Shown piece by piece: positions 56,152 through 64,000 of a stretch of 64,000 bases of DNA. A model generated the notes under the pieces. The model saw nothing but the letters and a program-made list of their open reading frames with translations. It was not told where the DNA came from and made no database searches. The DNA comes from Alphaproteobacteria bacterium. Its GTDB lineage: Bacteria > Pseudomonadota > Alphaproteobacteria > Caulobacterales > Maricaulaceae. Every line of letters begins with the position of its first letter. Positions within the stretch are counted from its first letter, which is position 1. The position numbers were made by a program, and so were the translations under genes. Where the stretch lies: NCBI GenBank assembly GCA_024742735.1, contig JANSXV010000002.1, forward strand, positions 372,001-436,000, given 5' to 3'.

Positions 56152-56325
56152 GACGGCGTCTCGCCTCCGCTCGGGTTAAGGGAATCAAGCCCATGGGCCT
56201 GATCAGGCGCGCCAGCCTAAGCCCGTGACACGGCCAGGCAAGCCGTCGGCGCTTGCCTTCGGTGCGGCGGCGCCGTAGCCGTGCCAGTCGTGGAGCGCCG
56301 TCGTGCGCATGAGGGGAGCCGCACC

Positions 56326-57279
56326 ATGAATTCGTCACCGCTGGTCGCCGTCGCATCGCGATCTTTTTCCCTGCATGCCGTGCTGGTGCCGGAGCTGCGG
56401 GCGAAGTTTCCCAATCTGCGCCTGAACGAAGCGGGCAAGTCGCTGGCCGGCGATGAGCTGGTCGAGCACCTCCAGGGCGCCGAACGCGCGGTGATCGCGC
56501 TGGAAAAGATCGACGCCTCGATCCTGTCACGCCTGCCGGACCTGAAGATCATCGGCAAGTACGGGGTGGGCCTGGACAATATCGACATGGCCGCGATGCG
56601 CGAACATGGCGTCAAGCTGGGCTGGACGGGCGGCGTGAACCGGCTGGGCGTCGCCGAGCTGGCGCTGGAGCTGATGCTGGGCGGACTGCGCAAGACCTGG
56701 GAGTCCCGCGAGCTGGCCGAAAATGGCGGCTGGGTCCAGATTCGCGGCCGTCAGCTCTCCGGCAAGACCGTCGGGATCATCGGTTTCGGCCATGTGGGCA
56801 AGGAAGTCGCGCGCATCCTTGCGCCGTTTCAGGTGCGAATTCTGGTCAATGACATCAAGGACGTGTCCGAGGCTGCGGCTGCGGCCGGCGCGGCGCTGGC
56901 TGAGAAGGATCAGATCTTCGCCGAAGCCGATGTGATCACCCTGCACACGCCCAAGACGGCGGACACCACGCGTATGATCGATGCGCGCGCCCTGTCCATG
57001 ATGAAGCCCGACGCCGTCGTGGTGAACACCGCGCGCGGCGGCCTGATCGACGAGCCTGCGCTTTATGCCGCGCTGACGGAGAACCGGATCGGAGCGGCGG
57101 CCATGGACGTGTTCGAGTCCGAGCCGCCGGGCGACAATCCGCTGATCAAGCTGACGAATTTCGCCGCAACGACCCATATCGGCGGCTCCTCGGAAGAAGC
57201 GGTCCTGAACATGGGCCGCGCCGCCATCGCCGGGCTTGAGAATGCGGTCGAGGCGCTGGAAGAGAATTTCTTCTCATGA
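56326..57279 (+). CDS. D-2-hydroxyacid dehydrogenase, phosphoglycerate-dehydrogenase-like
   Basis: NAD-dependent dehydrogenase of 317 residues. The nucleotide-binding motif is GIIGFGHVGKEVARIL, and the catalytic residues are present: Arg in NTARGGLID, Glu in DVFESEPPG and His in ATTHIGGSS. It lacks the C-terminal ACT and intervening domains of SerA, so serine biosynthesis is not implied. The start is the ATG at 56326, 7 bases after GAGGGGAG. It overlaps the next gene by ATGA. Its partners are an IMPase-fold phosphatase and a CMP-sugar synthetase, which suggests a part in building an unusual sugar acid (inference). Confidence 0.92.
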   Translation: MNSSPLVAVASRSFSLHAVLVPELRAKFPNLRLNEAGKSLAGDELVEHLQGAERAVIALEKIDASILSRLPDLKIIGKYGVGLDNIDMAAMREHGVKLGWTGGVNRLGVAELALELMLGGLRKTWESRELAENGGWVQIRGRQLSGKTVGIIGFGHVGKEVARILAPFQVRILVNDIKDVSEAAAAAGAALAEKDQIFAEADVITLHTPKTADTTRMIDARALSMMKPDAVVVNTARGGLIDEPALYAALTENRIGAAAMDVFESEPPGDNPLIKLTNFAATTHIGGSSEEAVLNMGRAAIAGLENAVEALEENFFS

Positions 57280-58046
57280 GTGATCTCGAGGCGCTGGCGG
57301 AGGCGGCCCTGACGGCGGGGGAGGCGGCCGGCGCGTATCTTCGCGGCCGCTTTGCAGAGGCCAGTATCGCCGAAGAGCGCCGCCGGGATGTGAAGCTGCT
57401 GGAGGATGCGCAGGCTGAGGCCATCATTCTTGAGCGGCTCGCCTCAACCGGTGTCCCCATATTCGCGGAAGAATCGGCCGAGCAGAGGCGCGAAGCGGCG
57501 CGTTCTGACCGGTTCTGGGTCGTCGACCCGCTGGACGGCTCGTTCAATTTCTCACGCGGCTTTGACCGCTGTGTCGTGTCCATCGGCCTGGTGGAGGCCG
57601 GCCGGCCGGTGCTGGGCGTGATCGTCGACTTCATGCGCGGCCAGGCTTTTGTCGGCATGTCAGGGTCGCCGGCTCGAGATCAAGACGGCGAGGCCGTTCG
57701 AGTGTCAGCTGTCGACCAGCTGAGCGAGGCTGCGCTCCTGACCGGCCTTCCAGCCCAGCGCGATTTTTCCCCCGCCTCCATGGAAGCGTTCTCACGAGGC
57801 CTTTCACGCGTGAAGAAGGTGCGCATGCTTGGCTCAGCCGCCAGCTCCTTGCTGCTCGTCGCGCGCGGCGTGTTCGACATCTATGTCGAGGACGACATCA
57901 TGATCTGGGACGTGGCCGCCGGCGCCGCGCTTGTTGAAGCGGCGGGCGGAGCGGTGCGGATGACCCAGTCCTCGCGGATCGAGGGTGCGGTTCGTCTGGT
58001 CGCAGCGGCTGATCAGAGGCTTATAGAAGACTACGACGCGGCCTGA
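57276..58046 (+). CDS. Inositol-monophosphatase-family enzyme
   Basis: Mg-dependent phosphatase of 256 residues. The metal site is visible at E65-E66 (FAEES), D84-P-L-D87-G-S and in IWDVAAGAALVEAAGG. The usual DGT is DGS here (DPLDGSFNFSRG), a conservative change. It is translationally coupled to the hydroxyacid dehydrogenase gene (ATGA) and its end overlaps the convergent CMP-sugar synthetase gene by 16 bases. The substrate is probably a phosphorylated sugar or polyol, but this cannot be fixed from sequence. It is distinct from hisN and cysQ elsewhere in the window. Confidence 0.9.
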   Translation: MSDLEALAEAALTAGEAAGAYLRGRFAEASIAEERRRDVKLLEDAQAEAIILERLASTGVPIFAEESAEQRREAARSDRFWVVDPLDGSFNFSRGFDRCVVSIGLVEAGRPVLGVIVDFMRGQAFVGMSGSPARDQDGEAVRVSAVDQLSEAALLTGLPAQRDFSPASMEAFSRGLSRVKKVRMLGSAASSLLLVARGVFDIYVEDDIMIWDVAAGAALVEAAGGAVRMTQSSRIEGAVRLVAAADQRLIEDYDAA

Positions 58047-58720
58047 GGGTCCTCGGCGAGACGCCGTTCCATCAGGTATTCGCAGAAGGCGAAGTCGTGC
58101 TCCTCGTCGATGTCGACGCTTTCCAGATGCGGGGTTTCGAAGAGCTTGGGGGCTTCGCCGACCCGGTGCTTGCGCTTGGCGAACCCTTCCCGGGTGAAGA
58201 TGTAAATGCACGAATTCTCCTCATAGACCGGCGGCAGGTGCTGGGTCGGAAGGAGCTCTGCAGGATCATGATTGATCGGCCGCCCGTCAGGCCAGTACAG
58301 CCGCGGCTGTAGCTTGGTGACCGAAAACAGGCTGTCATGGGCGCCGGGCTCGAAATAAGCGGCGACGGCGCGATCGATCGTATCGGCCTTCAGCAGCGGG
58401 TTCGTGCTGTGAGTCTGCAGGAAGATGTCGGCCTGCGAATGGGCGATCTGATGCTCAATGAGCGGATTCATGCTGACGAAATCCCCCTTGAGGGAGTCAG
58501 GCCTTCGCAGAATCCGCATCTCCGGGAAGAGCGAGCGCACAGTCTGCTCGATCCCGTCGTCGTCGGTCTCGACGCTGATGTCGGATATGCGGTCTGCGTC
58601 GCTGAGCGCCTTCAGAATCCAGTAGCAGCATGGCTTGCCCGCGAGCGGCCGGATATTCTTCCCCGGCACCCGCGAGGAATGCCCCTTCATCGAGATCAGC
58701 GCCGTCACCGCCTGGGTCAT
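58031..58720 (-). CDS. CMP-sugar synthetase (acylneuraminate cytidylyltransferase family)
   Basis: Activates a 2-keto-3-deoxy sugar acid with CTP. The 229-residue protein has the signature ISMKGHSSRVPGKNIRPLAG, 'VETDDDGIEQT', 'LQTHSTNPLLKADTIDRAV' and 'EENSCIYIFTREGF'. This matches the NeuA/PseF/LegF-type family more than KdsB. ATG 58720 follows AAGGACCGGGA. No neuB-like synthase or other nonulosonic acid gene is in the window, so the exact sugar is unknown. It is divergent from the giant glycosyltransferase-like gene and convergent with the phosphatase. Confidence 0.9.
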   Translation of the reverse strand: MTQAVTALISMKGHSSRVPGKNIRPLAGKPCCYWILKALSDADRISDISVETDDDGIEQTVRSLFPEMRILRRPDSLKGDFVSMNPLIEHQIAHSQADIFLQTHSTNPLLKADTIDRAVAAYFEPGAHDSLFSVTKLQPRLYWPDGRPINHDPAELLPTQHLPPVYEENSCIYIFTREGFAKRKHRVGEAPKLFETPHLESVDIDEEHDFAFCEYLMERRLAEDPQAAS

Positions 58721-58946
58721 TCCCGGTCCTTCCATGCCTATGCGAGCGTGATGCGATCTCAGCTTAAACCGCGGGCAAGTCAACCACGGCGGCCGTGTTT
58801 GGAACGGTCCGGCGTTTCGATGTCCCGTGGGCCATTGCCTGCCTTGTTGCGAATGCGTACAAGGCCACCGCGGACGCAGGCGTACACCGATTAATGCGCA
58901 GGGGATGTCCGGCTATCATGATTGTCTCGAGGGGGAAGTCACCGAC

Positions 58947-61900
58947 ATGACCGCTGCGTCGGCTGAAGCCAAACCGAAACCGGAAGCCGAAGCTCCCGAG
59001 CGCAAGCCGAAGGGGTTTTTCCGGTTCAAATCCGAAATGCCTCAGGAAGAGCTTTCCGCGCTCTGCGACACGCTGAGCGGCGCCTTTGAAATCGAAATCA
59101 GCCTCGAAGAAGCGCAGGCGGCGCAGGCCCGCATTCAGGCTTATGTGGAGTCCATGGACGGCCGCGTCGGTGAAGGTGTGGATGACCTCCTGGCGCTCTG
59201 GTTCGCTCGCCGGGCCGCAGCACTGAAAGCGATAGCGGAAAGCAAGTCGAAGGGCCGCCCCAAGGTCAACAGCTTCGAGATCGGGGCCCTGTTCGGCGGT
59301 AGCGGCGGCACATCGATAATGGCGGTGGAAGACCTGAAGGTCGCGCATCGGCTCGTCGTGATCGATCCCCTCGACGGGTATTACGGCCAACCGGTTGATC
59401 CGGTCACGGGCGCCTCGGTTGACCCAGAGACGCTGTCGCGCAATTTCGAGCGCGCCGGCGCCCAGCCGACCGACTACGAAATCGTTCAGGGTCTGTCTGA
59501 AGACCCGGAGATCATCGCCCGGGCGACCCGTCTCAAATACATGAGCGGGTATATCGACGGCGACCACACCCTCCTCGGCGTCCATAATGACTGGTTCCAG
59601 TACTCGCCGAGAATTCACGTCGGCGGCCTGTGCATCGTCGATAATTATAATGATCCCACCGCGGTCGAGGTGACGCATTTCGTCGATAACGTGGTGCTGA
59701 AGGAGCTGGCCGACTATTGGACGCCCGTCCTCACGCTTGGTCAGACCATCGTGTTGCGCAAGGACGCGGAGACGCCTCTGGAGCTGCATCGCCGGCTGGC
59801 GGGATCGGTCAATCTCGACGCCCTGAAAGCGAACATTCGCTGGCGCGATGAGGAGCTGAACAAGGTCACGCACGAGCTGACCGAGCGCCGCAAGCAGGTC
59901 CAGATCCGCAATGAGAAGATCGAGCGGATACAGTCAGAGGTGAAGCGCGTAGAAACCGAGCGCGACCTGATCGCCGAGAAGACGCGGTCTGAAGCCGCCA
60001 AGGAGTACGCGCCCAAGCTCGCTCACCTCGACAAGACGCTCGCTGAGCGCACCGCCGAACTCAAGGCGCTGCGCGGAGCGCATGACGCCGATAAGGATGC
60101 GCTTGAAACCGCCCGCATGAAGGCCCAGCGCCTCGAGACCGAGCTGAGCGACCAGGCGGCGCGGCTGTCCGAGCTGCAGGCTGAAAACAAGGCTGGCGCA
60201 GATCGGGTCAAGGCCCTGGAGCGCCAGGTCGAGGACGCGCAACGCAGCCGCGACGAAGAGCGCGCCGCCTTGAAGGAGGCCGAGGTCAAGATCAACCGCC
60301 TGCGCGACAAGGCCGGTACAGCGCGCTCGGAGCTCGACCAGGAGCTTTCTTCGATGCGGACCGCCCTGCACGAACGTGATCTGGAGCTGGCGCGCCTGTC
60401 CGAACGCCTTGAGGCGCGCGAGCGTGAGCTCGAAGGCGCCCGCCGGGATGAGGCTGCTGCCGAGACCGCGCTCGAGAAGGTCCGCGAGCGGGCTGACGCC
60501 CTGGATCGCCAGGTGCGCGACCAGGACGGCGTGATCCGTGAGCTTCAGTTCAAGGTGCAGCAGGCCGCTTACGAAGCCGAGCAGCATGCCGAAACGCGCG
60601 CCGCCCTCGAGGCCGTGCGGGCTGAGCTTGAAGCCGCACGTGAGAAGGCTTCGGCCTTGCGCGCCGAAAAAGTCGAAACCGAGGCCCGGCTGGCCGCCTT
60701 GCAGGGCGAACGCGACCGGCTAAGCGCCGAGCGCGATGCGCTCACTGAGAAGCTGTCCGAGACCGAAGGTCAGGCGAAGGATCTGTCCACCCGGCTGACT
60801 GAGCTTGACGCGCAGAACCGGCGGCTCGCCGAGGAGGCCAAGCGTGAAGCGGAGCGCGCCGGGGCGGCTGAAGCGGCGCTTCAGGAGCAACGTGAGGCGC
60901 TGTCCGCCGAGCGGGACGCTCTGCAGGACCAGCTGTCGGACTCCGAGCATCGGGCGGAGGATCTCTCCAACCGGCTGAGTCAGCTTGATGAGCAGCACCG
61001 GCGGCTCGCCGAGGAGTCGAAGCTTGAAGCGGAGCGCGCCGAGGAGGCTGAAGCGGCGCTTCAGGAGCAACGTGAGGCGCTGTCCGCCGAGCGGGACGCT
61101 CTGAAGGACCAGCTATCGGAGTCCGAGCATCGGGCGCTGGATCTGTCCAGTCAGCTCAGCCAGCTCGAGGCCCGCAATGGCCAGCTGGCCGCCGCAGTCG
61201 AGAACGAAGTCTTGCGGGCCGATCAGGCTGAAGCCGCGCTGCAGAGCGCGCGCGAGCGCCTCACGACGGTGTCTGAGGACGCCGAGTCCGCTCGCAGCGA
61301 GGTGCGCCGGCTTGAGCACCTGGTCAAGACCGGCTCAGGCGACCTGAGCGCCGCCCGTGCCGCGCTTGGCGCGGCTGAAGAGCGCGCTGAGGCGCTGAAT
61401 GCCGAGTTGCGCATGCGCAATGCCGATCTGGAGCGCCTGCGCAGCCAGGCTGCGGATTCCGAGGCCCGGGTCCGGTCGCTCGACGCTCTGAGGGCGGAAA
61501 GCGAAGCGCGTGTCGCGCAGAGCGCGGCGGACATGGCGCGTGCGCGTCAACGCATCACGTCGCTTGTGCAGGCCGACGACGCCAGAACGGCTGAACTGGC
61601 CAGGATTCGCCGTGAGCGTGATCAGGCCGCAAAGGCTCGCGACGAGGCGGCGGAAAAGACGCGCAAGGTGGAGTCCGACCTTCAAGGCTGGCGTCAGAAA
61701 GCCTCGCGCGCGACGCAGGAGGCTGACCAGACCCGTGCGGAAGCTGACGCCGCGCGCGAGCAGGCGGCCCAACTTGAGGCGCGGCTGCGCGTTCTTGAAG
61801 CCCAGCAGTCAGCGCCGCGGATCTTGCTGCGCAGGCTTCTGAAGTCTTCGGCTGTGCGGACGCTGCAGATTCTGGGGATGCAGGATACGGCTGCAAGGGT

Positions 61901-64000
61901 GCGCGGGCGCAAGGCGCTGTCGTCGGCGGCGCCGGCCATCCGGCCGTCACTGCCGCAGATTCCGCCGACGCCGGAAACCCATGATGCGGGCCCGCCGCAG
62001 CACGACCTCACTTTCTTCGTGAACTATACGTTCGGCGGCAAGACCCGTTACCTGCCGCGCACCGAGTTTCTCCGGCACACGCTGCGTTCCGGCCGCGCAA
62101 TGCGGGCGCTCAAGGGCGCTTTCAAGGGTGAGCGTTGCTTCGTGATCGGCAACGGTCCAAGCCTCAATCACCAGAATCTGAAGCAGCTCAAGAACGAGTT
62201 CACGATCGGGGCCAACTATATCTACATGAACGAGGAGAAGATGGGGTTCACCCCAACGCTGATCTCGTTCGCCAACTATCTGGTTATCCAGCAACGTCTT
62301 GACGAGATCCTTGGTCTCAAGGATTCGCTCCGCGTGCTGCCATACTATCTGTTCGATGACTTCGGGGCTCCGGACGAGACCGTGATCATCAACATGCAGC
62401 ACCAGACGCCGGAATTCTCGCTCGACGCGTCGTGCTATGCCTCCACTCAGAGCACGGTCACCTACGTCAATCTCCAGCTGGCCTATTATCTGGGGTTCGA
62501 CCAGGTCTGCCTGATCGGGGTCGACAATCGCTATATCCAGCCCGAGCGCGGCAAGGAAGGCACAGTCCTCACGCAGGAAGAAGACGATCCCAACCACTTC
62601 ACGCCCGCCTACTTCAAAGGGCTGAAGTGGCAGAAGGGCGACGAGGAGAAGATGGAGTCGCTCTACGCGCGGGCTCGCATCGCCTTTGAAGATCGCGGGT
62701 CCAAGGTCATCGACTGCACCTATAACGGCGCGCTGACGATCTTCGACAAAGGTGATCTGGACACCGTCGTGCGCCAGAAGCCTGCGCCGGCCCTGTCCAG
62801 CGTCGTCAAGGCCAAGGAGACTTTCCGCAATATCACCCGGGCGCCCCAGGAGTTCGAGCCCGAGACCGTGATCGTGACGATATCTCCCGATCTCGCAGAC
62901 GCGTTCGGTCACCACCTGAACATGGATCGGTTCCTCAGGGCCCAGGCCCATGCAGAGGGACAGGAACTCGTGTCTCTCTGCTCGATCAATGTCGAGCAGA
63001 CGCTCGCAGATCACAACAACTGGCTCGTTCCGGCCTTCTCGGTGAAGAGCTGGCACTCCCGGCTCGACGCCTCTGTCGTCGCACGCAAACAACGCAGGTT
63101 CGAAGCCGAGCTGCTCAAGGGCCTCGCGGTGGTCATGGAGGCCTTCGATCCCGGCGTCAGATTCGTTCTGTACATGTACACGGGCAATCTGCATCTGGGT
63201 AAAGTGCTGTCTGATGTCGCGGCCGGTTTCGACAATGTCGAGGCCCACATTCATCACTTCTACGCCGCCATGACCGACATGGAGGATGCCGGCGTGGTCG
63301 CTGAGTCCCGTGATCTCATCCACGATATCGAGAACCGCGGCGGCGAGCTGTATCTGGGAACGTATGATCTGGTCAGCTACTTCAAGCAGAAGACCGGATT
63401 CAAGCTGAACTATCTCGGCGATCCGTCGGTGACATTCGACGACGCTGAAGTGCAGGCCATGATCGATAACGGCTCCACTCCGCGCGATGGCCTGGTGGGA
63501 CCGGCCCGGGTGTTCTTCCCGCCGAACATGAATGTGGAGAAGGGCTACCGGACGGTGCTTGACGCGACCGAAGCGCTGCTGGCGTCCGATGAGCTGACGA
63601 GTGAATTCAAGCCGATCCTGCGCTATGTCCCTCGCGAGCACACGCCCGAGGCGCTGGTGCGCCGCGCCGAGGCGCTCAAGGACGCCAAGGGCGCTGAAGT
63701 CCTTGAGGGCGTGTTGTCGGACGACGACTTCAAATCGGTGACGCTGAGCGCGGACATCATCGCCATCACCTATACGGTCAAGGCCTTCAACCGGCGGATG
63801 TCAGGCAGCCTGACGGACGCGCTCATGACCGCCAAACCCATCGTGGCCACGCGCGGCACCTATGTGGGTGACCAGGTGGAGCGCTTCGGCTGCGGCGAGG
63901 TCTTCGACGAAGGCGACGTGGACGGTCTGATCGCGGGGCTGAAGAAGATCCGCGAAAACTACCGCAGCTATCACGAGGCCGCGATCGCCGCGCGCCGGAA
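58947..64000 (+). CDS. Giant multidomain protein: methyltransferase, coiled coil, Maf/MptE-like (DUF115) domain, GT4-like C-terminus (partial)
   Basis: One uninterrupted frame from the ATG at 58947 (after GAGGGGGAAG) to the window edge, at least 1684 residues. Order: a Lys/Pro/Glu-rich start; a class I SAM-methyltransferase of the Methyltransf_24 kind (motif I FEIGALFGGSGGTS at 110-123, YIDGDH at 202-207, GGLCIVDNYN near 225); a coiled coil of about 650 residues (about 300-960) rich in Glu, Arg, Ala and Leu; a proline-rich hinge; then a Maf/MptE-like (DUF115) domain with CFVIGNGPSLN (1064-1074), STQSTVTYVNLQLAYYLGF (1166 on) and LIGVDNRY. The last part (about 1600-1684), 'MSGSLTDALMTAKPIVATRG', resembles the donor-binding half of GT4 glycosyltransferases. 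A protein glycosylation role, as with flagellin Maf proteins, is inferred. Confidence 0.85.
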   Translation, partial: MTAASAEAKPKPEAEAPERKPKGFFRFKSEMPQEELSALCDTLSGAFEIEISLEEAQAAQARIQAYVESMDGRVGEGVDDLLALWFARRAAALKAIAESKSKGRPKVNSFEIGALFGGSGGTSIMAVEDLKVAHRLVVIDPLDGYYGQPVDPVTGASVDPETLSRNFERAGAQPTDYEIVQGLSEDPEIIARATRLKYMSGYIDGDHTLLGVHNDWFQYSPRIHVGGLCIVDNYNDPTAVEVTHFVDNVVLKELADYWTPVLTLGQTIVLRKDAETPLELHRRLAGSVNLDALKANIRWRDEELNKVTHELTERRKQVQIRNEKIERIQSEVKRVETERDLIAEKTRSEAAKEYAPKLAHLDKTLAERTAELKALRGAHDADKDALETARMKAQRLETELSDQAARLSELQAENKAGADRVKALERQVEDAQRSRDEERAALKEAEVKINRLRDKAGTARSELDQELSSMRTALHERDLELARLSERLEARERELEGARRDEAAAETALEKVRERADALDRQVRDQDGVIRELQFKVQQAAYEAEQHAETRAALEAVRAELEAAREKASALRAEKVETEARLAALQGERDRLSAERDALTEKLSETEGQAKDLSTRLTELDAQNRRLAEEAKREAERAGAAEAALQEQREALSAERDALQDQLSDSEHRAEDLSNRLSQLDEQHRRLAEESKLEAERAEEAEAALQEQREALSAERDALKDQLSESEHRALDLSSQLSQLEARNGQLAAAVENEVLRADQAEAALQSARERLTTVSEDAESARSEVRRLEHLVKTGSGDLSAARAALGAAEERAEALNAELRMRNADLERLRSQAADSEARVRSLDALRAESEARVAQSAADMARARQRITSLVQADDARTAELARIRRERDQAAKARDEAAEKTRKVESDLQGWRQKASRATQEADQTRAEADAAREQAAQLEARLRVLEAQQSAPRILLRRLLKSSAVRTLQILGMQDTAARVRGRKALSSAAPAIRPSLPQIPPTPETHDAGPPQHDLTFFVNYTFGGKTRYLPRTEFLRHTLRSGRAMRALKGAFKGERCFVIGNGPSLNHQNLKQLKNEFTIGANYIYMNEEKMGFTPTLISFANYLVIQQRLDEILGLKDSLRVLPYYLFDDFGAPDETVIINMQHQTPEFSLDASCYASTQSTVTYVNLQLAYYLGFDQVCLIGVDNRYIQPERGKEGTVLTQEEDDPNHFTPAYFKGLKWQKGDEEKMESLYARARIAFEDRGSKVIDCTYNGALTIFDKGDLDTVVRQKPAPALSSVVKAKETFRNITRAPQEFEPETVIVTISPDLADAFGHHLNMDRFLRAQAHAEGQELVSLCSINVEQTLADHNNWLVPAFSVKSWHSRLDASVVARKQRRFEAELLKGLAVVMEAFDPGVRFVLYMYTGNLHLGKVLSDVAAGFDNVEAHIHHFYAAMTDMEDAGVVAESRDLIHDIENRGGELYLGTYDLVSYFKQKTGFKLNYLGDPSVTFDDAEVQAMIDNGSTPRDGLVGPARVFFPPNMNVEKGYRTVLDATEALLASDELTSEFKPILRYVPREHTPEALVRRAEALKDAKGAEVLEGVLSDDDFKSVTLSADIIAITYTVKAFNRRMSGSLTDALMTAKPIVATRGTYVGDQVERFGCGEVFDEGDVDGLIAGLKKIRENYRSYHEAAIAARR
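60721..61260 (+). repeat. 180-bp tandem repeat inside the coiled-coil coding region
   Basis: Blocks starting at 60721, 60901 and 61081 align column for column at a period of exactly 180 bp (60 codons). Copies 2 and 3 are nearly identical over most of their length, copy 1 more diverged in its first half, and the third copy fades after about 61200. The shared core includes 'gcggctcgccgaggag' and 'cttcaggagcaacgtgaggc'. A multiple of 3 that keeps the heptad-rich pattern, it marks recent in-frame duplication of the coiled coil. Confidence 0.88.

Noticed and set aside
60721-61260. CRISPR-like array
   Set aside because: The 180-bp units are coding, lack unique spacers and keep the reading frame; they are coiled-coil repeats.
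61947-63641. Minus-strand frame opposite the C-terminal part of the giant gene
   Set aside because: The plus frame carries DUF115 and glycosyltransferase motifs without interruption, so this is a shadow.

Overview
The window is 64 kb of GC-rich bacterial chromosome and reads as ordinary housekeeping and cell-envelope DNA of an alphaproteobacterium. CpdR, a ccmABCDG cytochrome c cluster divergent from acnA, a large TonB-dependent receptor paired with a secreted S9 peptidase, an acetolactate of surface-sugar genes and the str-type rpsL together suggest a marine, dimorphic, Caulobacter/Maricaulis-like lineage (inference; no rRNA gene is present to prove it). I found no CRISPR array, prophage, integrase or insertion sequence. 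The only stretch with a clearly foreign feel is a Fic gene near 11.6-12.8 kb, whose composition is more AT-rich than its surroundings.

Layout. 0-4 kb: the end of a probable rimM, then four small exported proteins of unknown function, then trmD-rplS. 4-8.5 kb: a Nudix hydrolase, a MarR-type regulator with a nine-lysine tail, and ccmABCDG on the minus strand. 8.7-17.3 kb: acnA, a Fic protein, a bifunctional penicillin-binding protein, a MipA/OmpV outer-membrane protein, a solitary rpsL and tRNA-Val(GAC). 17.6-28.3 kb: TonB receptor and prolyl oligopeptidase, cpdR, N-formylglutamate amidohydrolase, an XRE regulator with hisN, a lipoprotein carrying a methyltransferase fold, and a small heat-shock gene whose leader looks like a ROSE RNA thermometer. 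28.4-33.3 kb: nadE, a pentapeptide-repeat protein, a ribD-like deaminase lacking its reductase half, and gpmA.

33.5-50.7 kb is one long co-directional run that moves carbon from central metabolism into surface sugars: tkt, kdsD, pgi, a membrane nucleotide-sugar 4,6-dehydratase, ugd, a phosphomannomutase, glmS and a mannose-1-phosphate guanylyltransferase fused to an AGE-type epimerase/isomerase domain. It ends in an SLC13-type anion permease and cysQ. Facing it are cysD-cysNC, so the block can import sulfate and make and degrade APS/PAPS right beside polysaccharide genes. galU-rfbC-rfbD follow on the minus strand.

56-64 kb holds the most unusual locus: a 2-hydroxyacid dehydrogenase, an inositol-phosphatase-family enzyme, a CMP-sugar synthetase, and an open frame of at least 1684 residues that runs off the end of the window. 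That protein joins a SAM-methyltransferase domain, a very long coiled coil with a 180-bp tandem repeat, a Maf/MptE-like (DUF115) domain and a glycosyltransferase-like C-terminus. I read it as a candidate for a large scaffolded glycosylation enzyme fed by a CMP-activated acidic sugar. Other observations of note are the pair of exported proteins built from duplicated TonB-C-like modules with matched cysteines, mutually exclusive hairpins ahead of the penicillin-binding protein gene, and a repeat-rich spacer between rpsL and tRNA-Val.
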